Positions 1 through 11,568 of a stretch of DNA of 64,000 nucleotides are shown here, one piece after another (within the stretch, counting starts at the first letter, position 1; every line of letters begins with the position of its first letter). The notes under the pieces are model-generated. The model worked only from the letters and a program-made list of their open reading frames with translations. It ran no database searches and was not told the DNA's origin. Location: positions 10,808,150-10,872,149 of the forward strand of contig CAIIXF020000002.1 of NCBI GenBank assembly GCA_903813345.2. Direction: 5' to 3'. Position numbers and translations under genes: made by a program. Origin of the DNA: Owenia fusiformis (lineage: Eukaryota; Annelida; Polychaeta; Sabellida; Oweniidae).

Positions 1-399
1 GCCACGCTGGGTCCATTGGACAGAATAATTCAGGTGATATGGTGTCCCTGATCTGTTGACAGACGATAGATCGCTAGCTTGGTTTTGTAAACATGCATTG
101 CGAGACGTTTTTCGCCATGTTTGGGCTCGTTTCCGGCTATAGTTGCAGATTATAATGCGATAGAAGGCTGTGTTTGAACCATACATTAATAGCTAGCTTC
201 ACAGACGCTGAATATTTAGCAAGGATTCTGAAATGCAGAGATCTGGAGTTGAAATGGCGAGGAAGACGGGTATACGTCATGAAAGCACGTTGTTAACAAA
301 CGAGGCTCTATATATGGCAGAGTAGAGAAATGAAGGAAATCCAATGGATTTAGCTGCGGGTTTGGCTGTCTATTTACTTTGTTATTTTATTCTCCCCAA
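1..399. other. No recognised gene
   Basis: I see no recognisable coding sequence, RNA or repeat in this opening stretch. A small open frame starting near 344 overlaps the antisense of the U2-like sequence and is not a credible gene. Confidence 0.5.
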
Positions 400-557
400 G
401 GGGAGTGGGCCGATCCCGGAGGTACTGCAATACCGGGCCAACCCATGGCAAAGGTGGAGCAAGCCCCTTACACTTCGCCCAGGTACAAAAATCAGTTTAA
501 TATCGAAGATGTCCAATGGACATCGTATCAGATATTAAGCTGATAAGAACAGATACT
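400..557 (-). ncRNA. U2 snRNA-derived sequence, 5'-truncated
   Basis: Read on the minus strand from 557, this matches U2 spliceosomal RNA from about nucleotide 35 to the 3' end. It opens with AGTATCTGTTCTTATCAG, continues through the stem IIa/IIb region and the TAATATCTGATACG block, has a clear Sm-site-like GATTTTTGT, and then gives stem III (GGGGCTTGCTCC) and stem IV with its loop (GGTATTGCAGTACCTCC). The first ~34 nt are missing, including stem I and most of the GUAGUA branch-site element. It therefore cannot be a working U2 and is a pseudogene or the head of an snRNA-derived SINE. On the U2 5' side it abuts a run of A on the minus strand. Identification is from memory of the U2 sequence, but the match is extensive. 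Confidence 0.85.
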
Positions 558-620
558 TTTTTTTTATCTTTATAATAAAATTTTATTGCACTTATTGTAA
601 ATTCAGTTTTTAATACAATA

Positions 621-2215
621 TACACTCCCCTCCATAAGTTTGGCAACCCTTTTTCCCCCATTGAACTACGTGTTAAAGCCTCTTTACGTTTGAATTTTTA
701 TTTACTTAACCGGCGATGAAATAACTGATAATATTGATGGAAACGTAACTTGACTTTATTTCCAATACCTCCAAATTTTCTCAATTTTTTCCTGAATTAC
801 AATATGTCGAAAATTGATGATAAATCTGATGAATTTTTGAAAATCGTCATTCCCATGTAATCCAATGGGAAATGGAGGGTTCGGGGCAAATCAGAAATCA
901 GGATAAATTTTCTGTAAAAGATTCAGCAAAAAAAAATTTATATAGAAAATTGAATTGTCTAACTTTTTTGAACACTAAGTGTTTAGTTTATTTGATGAAT
1001 ATTAAAGTTACCGCGCTTCAAAGTCATTTTTGAAAATAATTTTTCGCCTCCTGTGTTATTTCAATGGGAGAGGTTTTTTGAAAAACAATTTTGACTTTAA
1101 AGCCCTATAACTTTGTTGAACCTGAAGAAACATATCAATTTTTTGTTAAATAAAGTTAGCAAATTCAATTGCCTGCCTAACTCGTATTTTTGCAAGGACT
1201 CGGATGGATGGATATTCCGTCATATGACTTGCGGCAAACCTACCATTTCCCATTGTTTAACATGGGAATGTCGATTTTCAAAAATTCATCAAATTTATCA
1301 TCAATATTCGACCTATTGTAATTGAGGAAAAAAATTGAGAAAAGGAGCACGTAGGTTATCGCAAACAATTTCAAACGATTCTAACTTGAATTATGAATAT
1401 TTTTTGATCATGAACATGGGTGTATCTTTTAGATCCATTCATTATCTTCAAGAAAAGTATATATAATGATAATTTAGTTAATCAGACCTAAGTGATATTG
1501 AAGAGGCAATGGACCAATCAACATACTTTCTCAAAAATGTTGACCAAATTTTCATCAAAAATGCAACCTATTATTAAATTGTTGAATGCATAATTAGAAT
1601 GTGCTTTAAGACATGTTCGATTTCCTAAAAGGAAAATTTGATTGCTCCAGGGACTTTAAAGATATTCAATTTGGATGACCAAAATGAACTGAAACCAATG
1701 GATAGCATGAGATTTTTCAATGGAGAAATAACATGGGGAACACTTATCTTAATGCAATTAAGTTTTTCTTTCAAGAACTATTTGAAACATCAAAATAAAG
1801 AATAGTTATGCATTAAACATTGTAAAAAATGATTGCATTTTTGGTGAAAATAGGGTCAACATCTTCAAAATGGGGTCAAAAAGTGTGTTGATGGGTTAAT
1901 TGCTAGTTATCTCCGAGTTTGTTTGAATTTATTATTACTGTGCATAATTTTCTTTGAGATAATGAATTGATCTAAAAGATAAACTTGTCTTCATTGTCAG
2001 AAAATAGTCATAATCCAAGATATAACCTTCTGAAATTGTTTGCGATAACCCACGTGCTCCTTTGGAGGTATTGGAATTAAGGTCAAATTACGTTCCCAGC
2101 AATAGTTTAAGTATTTCCATTGCAGGTTAAGTAAATAAAAATTCAAAGGTAAAGAGGCTTTAACACGTAGTTCAATGGGGGAAAAAAGGTTGCCAAACTT
2201 ATGGAGGGGAGTGTA
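621..2215. mobile_element. TA-flanked foldback DNA element with three nested hairpins
   Basis: The outer arms 621-774 and 2066-2215 are inverted copies starting TACACTCCCCTCCATAAG, with TA at both outer edges, as in Tc1/mariner elements. Inside lie two further inverted pairs placed side by side: 775-880 with 1231-1343, and 1341-~1640 with ~1780-2065. The single strand could thus fold as a three-way cloverleaf. I found no transposase frame; the small open frames (1113-1325, 1997-2218) lie within arms. It is likely a non-autonomous element built from nested or duplicated foldbacks. Arms differ at scattered sites, so it is not fresh. Confidence 0.8.
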
Positions 2216-3559
2216 CATTACAATTATATCGTTACAAGTTGTACTGTTTTCATTTCATACTATTGCACATATTGTTTAAGCTGAGTGCTTTTACAATGCA
2301 ACCTTATTAATTATTAATCTGTATAGCCATTGGTATTATCAATTAAGAAATTATCTTCCCATATTAATTATTTATCCGTAGTGCCTAGTGAGAAACCCCG
2401 AATAACAACATTCTCCGAGCTTTCTCTCTAAACAGTAGCTACTGGAAGTTTGAACAGGTTGTAAACATATAATTGATCGAATCATTCGTGCGAATGTAAC
2501 ACTAAAACAATTGCACTTGTTGTAAATTCATATTCTACAAAATGTAATACTAAAATAATTATTAAGCTAGATAGCATACGCTATCTTTATTTAATATCCC
2601 TAGGTTATTGAGTAATAACCATATAAAAATACATTCCTTATTAATTATTTATCCGTGTTGTTTTCAGAGATGAAAACTGGAAAACAATGTTTTCCAAGTT
2701 TTCTCTCCCAAAATTAAATTGATTGAGGACTGTATATGTATTCTTTGCATAAACAAAGTATAAGATCCACTTCAATTTACACAATTCTGTGCTTATTTCA
2801 TTCTAAAACACATCATATATTGAAAAAGCCTACGTTAAGTTGCTCACGCTAGATGGCGTGATAAAATTACATTGGGATAACGTGGAGTACTTTCACTTTC
2901 GCTAGACTGCTCGCTAGGTGAAAGTTTTCCTTATATGGACGATAAAGATATGATCCACTTTCGTTTCAGCTAAAGTCAGTTTTCTGACTGTTTTTCTCAT
3001 GAAAATTTCGAAGAAACGTTTATATTGTGGGAGCTTCGATGTAAGTGAAACGTCAGTCCACCAAAAACAAGACAAAATCTGCTCTAAAACACAAAAAGGA
3101 AGTGTTTAATTTGGAACTGGAACGAGAAGTCGAAACGAAAGTTAATCCATTTACCGATAGGTGGCGCAATAACCATTGTCCATATATGGACGGAAGTGAT
3201 ACAACATCCACTTTCGTTTCAGCGGGAGCACAAAATTTTTCTTCCAGTTTAGTTTCTGAGTGTTTAACTGGCGAAAACGTCGAAAAGACATTCGTTTTAT
3301 GTAAACCTTTCTGTGTTTTACACGAATCTTCACCCAAAAAGTTTGGAATTTTATTCTAAACTATCGAAAAGAGCACTTGTTCATGAGTCGAATGGCCCAT
3401 TTGTTCTCTGAGCTGTCGATAGGTGGATAAATGCATCATTTTACCGAACGTTTCGCAACGGACGTTTGAGCGTTTGAAAAGTTCGGTTTTTAACAATGAT
3501 TAAAAATGACCTTCAGTGGGAGCACTTCACTAGTAAGTGATTCTGGGGTGCAGACACTG
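2216..3559. other. Non-coding stretch with diverged tandem-like repeats
   Basis: No gene recognised. Two ~280 bp-spaced pieces share ATTAATTATTTATCCGT (near 2364 and 2642). Further on, a block with TATATGGACG and CCACTTTCGTTTCAGC occurs near 2935-2975 and again near 3183-3225. A 'TAG(A/G)TGGCG' motif precedes these blocks at ~2850 and ~3160. Frames at 3045-3359 (+) and 3053-3337 (-) overlap one another inside this repeat; neither shows a known domain. Confidence 0.45.
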
Positions 3560-4505
3560 TTACAATATGGTAATAAAATAGATAAATTACAATATATATT
3601 GTAGAATTCCAGCTGAATCCCACATTTTCATGAAATCTTCGAGATTCATTCTATTTGCATCGATATATAACCTGAGTTTTACTCTTGAAGTGAAATAGGA
3701 TAGAATTTTGGTCTCTGCAGTCCTCTTTTTATCAAAGATCAGTTCGTTTGTACTTTGCCAAACAACATGTTTGTAAATGGCTGTCAGGATAAAAATTCTG
3801 GCTTTCAAATTTGCATCCTTTGAGTTTGGGAAAATGCCAAGTACCAAATTAAGGTTAACTTTGAAGCTAGGGAGCTCTCCTACAAAAGTGTTTTCTACGA
3901 GTTCTCGTAATTTCGAGAATGCATAACAGGTAGTAAAGGGGTGTTCGACATTTTCCACTTGACTACAAAAGCCGCAATTCGGATTTGGTGAGATATTGCA
4001 TGTGCCTGCACAAGATCTCCCTGACCGGTAGGATGTTATGAGCTACATGTATTTTATACGTTAAATTTTGAACATTGTTTTCTATGAGGCTACAGAATGA
4101 AGTCGGGCCAAATTCTTTTCCAGTCTCTCTGAGGAGAGTCAATTTCACATTTCGGCACAATCTGAGTTGCCTTTTGCAATAAAATATACACCTCCTTAGA
4201 GGTAAGTATTTTCAAGTCACACCTAGGATTGACATTTTTAATCACTGTCATAGTTTCTACTGTGTCTTTTATAAATGGGGAACATATTTCGCTATGTGGA
4301 AACATGTTCGATGCGTATGTAGGATTTTCATCCTTTACAAGACAACCTGCGTTGTATATGTAAAAATACATAAAATTTGGAAAGTCAAATGTTTCCCTTC
4401 TTAATAACAGTTGTAAAAATTTAAACCTTAGTGATTTTACTTTGTTTGATATATTCACCAAATTAATACCACCTTTGCTGATGGCAAATGTAAAACTTGA
4501 CGCTT
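3560..4505 (-). pseudogene. Tx1-like LINE, 3' half (RT C-terminus and zinc knuckle)
   Basis: Three minus-strand frames together read as the C-terminal region of a non-LTR retrotransposon ORF2. The segment next to 4505 reads GGINLVNISNKVKSLRFKFL, typical of the post-RT region. Near 3900-4000 there is a zinc-knuckle-like CGFC...ENVEHPFTTC (C-x2-C, H, C). Frameshifts separate the pieces at about 4090-4160 and 3960. The element is continuous with 15786-16970: an LTR retrotransposon inserted between the two halves and duplicated gctt (4502-4505 and 15786-15789). The 3' end lies near 3560-3587. The family call Tx1/L1-like comes from the RT motifs in the other half. Confidence 0.75.
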
Positions 4506-6350
4506 TGTGACGATCCTTCAGATTACTTTGAGCATGGTAATGGAATTGCCTTGAAGGATTGTCACTTTGTTTAACTTTCTGCTCTTCACTTTATCAATTG
4601 TGTTTTTAGTTACTCAATATTTCAAGAGTTATAAAATAATTCTAAATTCTGTAAAAGGGTAGTCTGTATTACTACCTTGGCTATACTCTTAAAGTATGGT
4701 TAGAGTTTAATCATTTTACTCTATATTTATATTTAGGTTAATATCCTTGTGTTTTCCATGTAATATTATTTACAGGATTAATGTCAACATATATATTTTG
4801 TTCATAATAAGAGTTTAATGTGAAGGTTTTAGGCCCAGTTTCATGTTTAATGCTACGTTACAAACTTTTTAGAAAGGGCAGTTGTCTGGGTTTGTCTACA
4901 AAATCCAAAGTGAGGCTTATTAAGCTTGATTTAAGTAAATAAGCACGTTTTAAGTGAATTGTCTTTTTCTGTGCTTTTATGATTCGAATTCAAGCCGGCC
5001 AGACATGGAAAACTTTTTGTGGAATTTTAAACATTAAATCGTCACTAAAATTGGATATTTATATTGCCGCAGATAAACCAACTTAGGTGTACGAGTTGGT
5101 AAAGGTAATTGACTTGATCTAATTGTATTTTCGCAGAGTTTTAGTCTTTGAAAAGAAGTATCTGTGCACTTGATTTTTTCCTTAATTTTATTTATTTGCC
5201 TTGTGAACATGCCATGTTTAAATTGTCCCAGGGATTGTTAAGGAACATTTGACAAGGTTAACACATGGTTACACGCAGAGTTTTATTCTTAAAGAACCTA
5301 TGTAACTTATTAACTAGCGTCGAAATCAAGTTCCCGGGGTTCCTTGAAACCTCTTATACAACATTCCCACAGGGAATCGTTTAGGAATATTTGACAAGGT
5401 GTACGAAAAGTTACGGTCTTTACGAACCTTATGTAACTTGCTCTAAACCAGTCAACTGCAAATTCCAGGGGTTCATAGACACCTCTATACGACATCCCCC
5501 CCCCCCATCCAGTTTGGGACTGTATTTAGTTTGTTCACAGGGTAAATTTAATTGATACACTAGAAATACTCCTTTGTATATTTGTATGTTAAATTCTGGG
5601 TAATTTAAAGGTGAAATCCCGGGCTTATGGGTCCATTATCAAACAACTGATCATTGAAGTACTTTTAAGGGTCACGGTCATTCGAAGCCCATTTTCGGAC
5701 TTAGGACACCCCCCCCCCCTTCTAGTTTTCCGTGTCTGGTCTAATTATGTTTTAACCACATTCTAATTCATTATAGATACTTTTAAAATACTGTTTCCCA
5801 TTTGTTTGCCAATTGTACCATAGTCTGATAGTGGCAAAATGATGTCCCACTTTTCATGTGAGTAGTATAGAGAGCTGATTTCAACCCACCAGGGATGATA
5901 TAAAATTGCACTGTTCAGTTACAATTTTTGAAAAAGACCCATTTTAGGCTTTATTGCAAATTGTTTAGCTGAACTTCCATAAGCTTTGCTGTTTTGTGCA
6001 TGTTTGGTTTGAGAGATTATTTACTTGATATACCATCTCGACAGTACTGAATTGTGTAATGTTTGTGTAGATTAGTATATAGAAATAGAGTCGTTTTTAT
6101 ACATTATATAAAAGTCCACAGAATATCACTTGTTGTGTTCAATTGTTTATATATATATTAGAAAATCCCCCCCCTCATTTTATCTAAAGTAGATTCTGGA
6201 TTCAAAATAGATTCTGACTAAATTCCAGATGACTTTAGTGATACTAACATTCAAGCAACAAGCTTTATCTTAGCTCATATTTGCTAAGGGCTTCTTTGAA
6301 TAACAATCACTCGCAATAAGTCATAAATATATTTTCCCAGAAACTATGCA

Positions 6351-7503
6351 AAACTATATAAAAATGTAGGACTGGACGCATGACAATGAATGCAGGGATT
6401 GGACTAGTATCCATGGACACTGTAAGGTATAATCCCCTTACTGCATCAAACATATATTGGAGTATTGTAGTGCCATCAGTGACATATGGAGTAGAAGCGA
6501 TTGTTCTGACTGAAAAAGAAATGAATATCTATGAAAACACACATATTAAAATAGCGAAACAACTGCAGGGTCTTCCTATTAATACAGCAAACAGTGCATG
6601 TTTAGCACCATTAGGGTGGAATAATATTACAACTATAATCTTACAAAGAAAGCTCATGTTTTTATGGCAGTTACTCATGTTACCAGTGGATGTAGTCTAT
6701 AAGAAAATTGCCATCATAAGAGTGTGTCAATGGTTGAACAGCACACTTACCCACAAAAAGAACAATTGTCATTCTCCTATCTGGGATATTCTTAACATAG
6801 CTGAAAGGTTCAACTTAATAGATCATGTAATGCAATGGCTTTTCTATGGAGTATCTGTCTCGAAATCACAGTGGAAAAATATTGTTAAGGATGTGTTGCA
6901 CAGACATGAGTTGGAAAAATGGAGGTCTAGTTGTATGATGTACAGGTCTCTCAGTACGTTCAGAAATGTTGTTAAGGTTATCAAACCCATTAAGTGGTGG
7001 ATATTGGCAAAAAATGACCCATACCTAATTAGACCATGTATAACCCTGGTGAGACTTTTGTGTGGAAACTCATCACTCATTTGCGAAAAATATAAAGATA
7101 GTGAGACATGTCCACTTTGTCATAGGGCAGTGCAGACACTGCAACACTTATTATTTCACTGCCAGGCAGTTGAGCATTTAAGTCATCAATTAAACAATAT
7201 TATTGAGAACAGTAACCTATATGGCACTGATTTAGAAAAGATAAGACTTATCCTGGACAGTAGTCAGTTTGGAGATAGGGACTGTCTATTAATATTGAGG
7301 ACAATACATGCTATTTATGAAATGCACAGGGATGCATTAAAGCAATCATCAAACCCAAGGGGCATATAATTACATGTTCTGTACACCACCACCAACCTTT
7401 ACTATCACTGTAAAATTGTAATATTATTTTATTCTACTTAATATATACCAGTATGTATTTGTATGATCAATTTATGGTCCAAATAAAGAAACATAAACAT
7501 AAA
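6351..7503 (+). mobile_element. 5'-truncated LINE inserted in the 5' LTR
   Basis: This 1153 bp block is absent from the otherwise matching 3' LTR, so it arrived after the LTR element integrated. It carries only the C-terminal part of a LINE ORF2, a short 3' UTR, an AATAAA signal at 7482-7487 and an A-rich AAACAT-type tail, as expected of a 5'-truncated retrotransposition. The target duplication is at most one or two A residues and cannot be settled by eye. Confidence 0.85.
6380..7369 (+). CDS. LINE ORF2 C-terminal fragment
   Basis: An uninterrupted 329-residue frame. Residues ~20-80 resemble the RT thumb/connection of Jockey-, CR1- or I-like LINEs (PSVTYGVEAIVL, then a K.LQGLP...LGW pattern). 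Near residues 241-258 is a C-terminal zinc knuckle, CPLC...LQHLLFHC (C-x2-C-x8-H-x4-C). The catalytic RT palm and the endonuclease are missing because of 5' truncation. The first ATG is simply an internal methionine: the frame is open back to 6362. The lack of stops fits a recent insertion. Confidence 0.8.
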   Translation: MTMNAGIGLVSMDTVRYNPLTASNIYWSIVVPSVTYGVEAIVLTEKEMNIYENTHIKIAKQLQGLPINTANSACLAPLGWNNITTIILQRKLMFLWQLLMLPVDVVYKKIAIIRVCQWLNSTLTHKKNNCHSPIWDILNIAERFNLIDHVMQWLFYGVSVSKSQWKNIVKDVLHRHELEKWRSSCMMYRSLSTFRNVVKVIKPIKWWILAKNDPYLIRPCITLVRLLCGNSSLICEKYKDSETCPLCHRAVQTLQHLLFHCQAVEHLSHQLNNIIENSNLYGTDLEKIRLILDSSQFGDRDCLLILRTIHAIYEMHRDALKQSSNPRGI

Positions 7504-8286
7504 ATAGTGCAGAGCTAAAGTACAATCCAGGATCTTACTTTCTTATTTAACCTTTGTCTTATTGATACTATTAGTGAGAATTTCATTCACCCTGATCCCT
7601 AGTCGTTACCCCAAACATCATTTACTTCTAATGTTTTGTTACTTGTTTGTTTAAATGGTGTACAAATAATATTATCCCCTGATGAGTTTGACAGACTCTT
7701 GATTTGAAATAGCCCAACGTTAATTCTAACAAACTTTCCCACTTTTATTGTGACCAGCGAGCTTAATATACAGCTTGAAGTCCATTGTAGCCCCCAGTGG
7801 CTAAGACTTCCACCTGGTTATACTCACACCCTAACATTATACTTATTTGATACAACTGAACACTGGGCACATTCAGAATCTGGAGTCTGTTGCCATTCGC
7901 CTTTATGAGACAAACAACTTACATTGAAAACTGACAAATCTTACTTAGTCTATATTCAGATTTTGTTATCCCGTAATTGTTTTCCCGAAATTGTCCCACT
8001 TCATCCCAATTATTTTTATCCCAGAATTTATCCCTAAATTTTTATCCCTAAATTTATCCCTAATTTATCCCTAAATTTTCATCGCAAAATTTATCCCAAT
8101 TTGATCCAATTTTGTTATGATACTGTGAACACGGATGTTGTTCAAATAAATAGGGATACACATTTCAACTTTTACTTGAACTTGTCCCGAAACTAAGTTA
8201 ATGAAAACATCAAATCAAACTATTGATTCTTAGACTGTATTCTGTTTGCGACCCCCAAACCACGCTACCACACGAGGGTCGTGACA

Positions 8287-8411
8287 GAAATGGTGGCCAT
8301 TGTGGTGGGATGTAATACTTGACGTATTGACCCAAGCCCAGTTTTACGCCATTACTTACGTTTATGCTAATTTGCACTCATTAATATTCAAAGCGGGATC
8401 ATTAACTGTAA
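8287..8411 (+). other. LTR element leader with possible primer-binding site
   Basis: This is the short leader between the 5' LTR and the gag region. GAAATGGTGGCC directly after the LTR could hold a TGG-type primer-binding site, but I cannot match it to a tRNA 3' end by eye. Confidence 0.35.
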
Positions 8412-11400
8412 TTGACAATGTCAGAAAAGTCGGACATTTTTAATCTCGCTAAGCGCACCCCATTACACATGTCCGAATCCACTGAAAGACCCTTGTCTAG
8501 CCAGAAATCGCAGGCGGAAGTTTTTGACACTATTATCCCCGGGTGGTTTGATGATTCTGAAGTTGTATTGGGCCATCAACACCTTAATGAACAAGAGTTG
8601 AAATTGGCTCAAGACGATACACTTCCACTTGAATCATCAGCAACTACACCATCCCCAATAAAGAGACCATCTTTTAAGGTTTCTCCGCCTGTCAAATTGC
8701 CACGCATTCCTAAATTACCGTTAGATAGGCCTAGACCACTTCCCAAGGGTAGGTTGTTTAATCCCCTGCTTAAAATGGTTAGGCAGGAGACTAAAAACCC
8801 AAAAAGTGACATGAATTTGGTATCTTCAAAAAATGGTGAAAAAAGTGTGAGTAGTAGAGGTGGGGCATATGAACCCCCCATAGCTGGTGCACCTGGGTCC
8901 CTTGAAAAGGAAACCTTGATGGGTGCTTATGGGGGAATGCCATCTAAAACACCTCCTTTAAAGCCTCTTCCAGCCTATGGAGCAAGAGCTACTGCTAAAC
9001 AGGCTTTTTCACCCCTCAGTTTAGCCCCCTATCTGAAAACGGATTTTGGGACTAAAGATCAAAGAGTTTTACACCCTAAGTATGAAAGGAAACGTGATTC
9101 TCAAATTGCTAAGTCCTCTGAATTGCAAAAGCCATTGGATAAACTGTCAACAAGGGGAACATTCCAATTTAGAAAACCCTTAGATGTCCAAACACACCCT
9201 CATGCTTACCCTGGTAAGCCGTCCAGTGCATCTACTCATACAGCTGGTAGAAAGTCTGGACAGGGTTTAATGACATCAACAAAGGTTTCTACTCATGGAA
9301 GATCTGCAAGTCATGACAGTTTTTCTGATTCAAACCCAAGCAAAGATTCAATGCATACTTCTCCCCTATTATCAACTGCCAATCAGAAGAATGAGCCACA
9401 TAGTTGGCCATACAAATTTCAGTCCTCTCCCCCTACTTCCCCCAATTAAGATAACTGACATTCCCAGATTTAGACCAAAGATCCCAGATTTCTCTCATTC
9501 TCATGATTTGACACTGAAGCTTCCAATAAATGTCAAACAAGAGAGAAAAGACGACAATACAAAGCCAAACTATGATTTGTTAGGTCATTCTAGTAAAGTG
9601 GGAGTAGTAAAGAATGTGCAAGTCAACTACTAGGTTCCACCCCTTCCTCAGGTGCTACCAGTACCTCATGAGAGTGACATGCTGCAGGAAGCATATGGGA
9701 GTGAACTGTTAAAACAGACTTTGCAAAGCTCTTTACTGATCCCATCTGATAGAATACCACTCTCAATGTGTAATGACCTTAAATACACAAGAGGTTTGCC
9801 TAAAGCTAAAGAGGCACTATCAGCTGATGAGTCATATGATCTCAACAGGGATTTCCAGCTTCCAAATGCCCCTAAAGTAACAAAAGAGATTACTCAATTA
9901 AGTGAACCTAACCAGTTGAAACATGCTGAATTTCTAACTAACCAGACTGTTTCAAACTCGGGTATTGAGTGTAAAAGTTATTAATGTATGCATCAACCCA
10001 AAAGTACCCTTTGTAGACAAGATTTAAAGAGGCCTAATGATAGAGTATTATGTGAATCTACTAAATCCCCTCCTTGCAAAATCCAAGTTGTTGATAAATC
10101 TGATATGTTCAGTTTATCAGACAAATCATCTCAAAGCACTGAGTTTTCTGCCAATTGCAGACAGCCATATTGTCTACCCAAAAGTGTGGATCAAACCTAT
10201 GATTCAGATTTGGAGACATGTTCATGGCTTGATGGTCAAATACCTGGCTATAACAGAAGTGCAATGCCCTCCTATGAGATATCAGCCCAGGATGCTAGTA
10301 GTGTGTGCACACCTTGTCAAAACTTCCCCTTCAAACAGAGGGTAAATAAGGATTATGCTAGATCCTCTGAAGCTGAATCACTATTCCCCTCTCCAGAATA
10401 TGAAACAGCTGTTGACTTTTCTGACCCAGATTATGTAGAAAATAGTATGAAATGCCCATCTTACTATGCAAAAACTAGACAAAGGCCAGCTTGCTGCATG
10501 AACAATTCTGATGAATATGAATCTGCTATGGAAAATAGTTTACCTCCCCTTAGATCTACAGTTATGAGTAGATCAAAAGTGAATCCAAGTTTCCCTGGTC
10601 TCTACAAACAGATTGAAAAACCCAATGATCTGTTTATATCCAGTCCTAATACATCTGATCAGGAATTCTGTACTGGAGTTGAAAAGCAAAGAAGATGTAA
10701 TTCGTTTTCTAAAAAGGAAATGAAAGCACCACTTTTCAATGGAAAGTGCAGTCTCTCAGCTTTTCTTATCCAATTTAGACTTGTCTCTAACATAAATGGT
10801 TGGACAGATGAAGAATCTGCCATCTTTATGGTGAGGAGTCTTGAAGGAGAGGCTGTCAATGTTTTAGATGATTTGGATGATGAAGACCTGCCAACCATAT
10901 CTAATATCATAAATGTCCTGAAAATTAACTATGAACCCCCTGAACAAAGTAACAATGCCCGTGCCGAGCTTAAACATAAGTTCAGGGGCAATAATGAGCC
11001 TCTCGAAAAGTTAGCACATGATATCAGAAAATTATCAAGACAAGCTTTTGGGAAGTCAAGCATGTCAAAGAAGACAATTGATGACCTAGCTACACAGGCC
11101 TTCATTGATGCTTTGAATAATGAAGAACTGGAATCCAAGCTTTCTTTTTCTAACCCTAAAACCCTCAATGAAGCTCTTACCATAGCTTTACAATATGAGG
11201 CTTTCTTCAAGGGAAGAAAGAAGAGACTTGAAAGTTTCCAAGACCCTGGTATATGTGCTACTCCAACTCCCGTTCAGGTTAACTCATCTACCTCATTATC
11301 TCTTTCTGAGAATGATGTGATGGGAATAGTTGAGCAAAAGATAGAGGCTTTAGCCAGAAATCTGACTCAAACTATAACAAAGGAGAAACCTGATTCCAAA

Positions 11401-11568
11401 CTGAAAAGAAAATACTGTAAAATATGTGACTCTGGAAGTCATTCAGTATTTGATTGTACCAAAAGACATCCAAACTCCAAAGTTCCTGGAGCCACAGTAT
11501 GCTTCTATTGTGGCCAGGACACTCACTGTGTAAATGCCTGCCCCTCCCTTAAGGGTAGGCTAAGTTAG
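8412..11568 (+). pseudogene. Gag-like coding region of the LTR element (broken)
   Basis: The N-terminal portion is proline/serine-rich and without known domains. The C-terminal portion has a Ty3/gypsy capsid-like helical block (FNGKCSLSAFLIQFR ... FRGNNEPLEKLAHDIRKLSR) followed by two zinc knuckles, CKICDSGSHSVFDC and CFYCGQDTHCVNAC. These knuckles bind RNA in retroelement nucleocapsids. The long N-terminal extension is unusual for a gypsy gag. About three breaks interrupt it, so it is treated as a fossil. No protease or RT follows. Confidence 0.75.

Larger units (their letters stand above)
4506..8286 (+). repeat. 5' LTR (2.63 kb plus a 1.15 kb LINE insertion)
   Basis: This LTR aligns along its whole length with 13149-15785 apart from the insertion at 6351-7503. 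It starts with an imperfect hairpin (TGACGATCCTTCA against TGAAGGATTGTCA about 45 nt on). It holds two diverged ~145 bp internal repeats around 5230-5490, poly-C tracts near 5500, 5710 and 6170, and a run of ATTTATCCCTAA-like units at 7970-8110. The LTR is far longer than the few hundred bases usual for the class. Confidence 0.9.

Noticed and set aside
1997-2218. 73-codon minus-strand frame
   Set aside because: Lies in the inverted arm of the foldback element and mirrors the left arm.
3045-3359. 104-codon frame with opposing frames on the other strand
   Set aside because: Overlaps a diverged non-coding repeat; frames on both strands are equally open and featureless.
5310-5495. 61-codon frame found twice (also at 13953-14138)
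   Set aside because: The repetition only reflects the two LTRs; no domain and no start context.
8609-8881. Minus-strand frame across the gag region
   Set aside because: Antisense shadow of the gag-like region with no recognisable domain.
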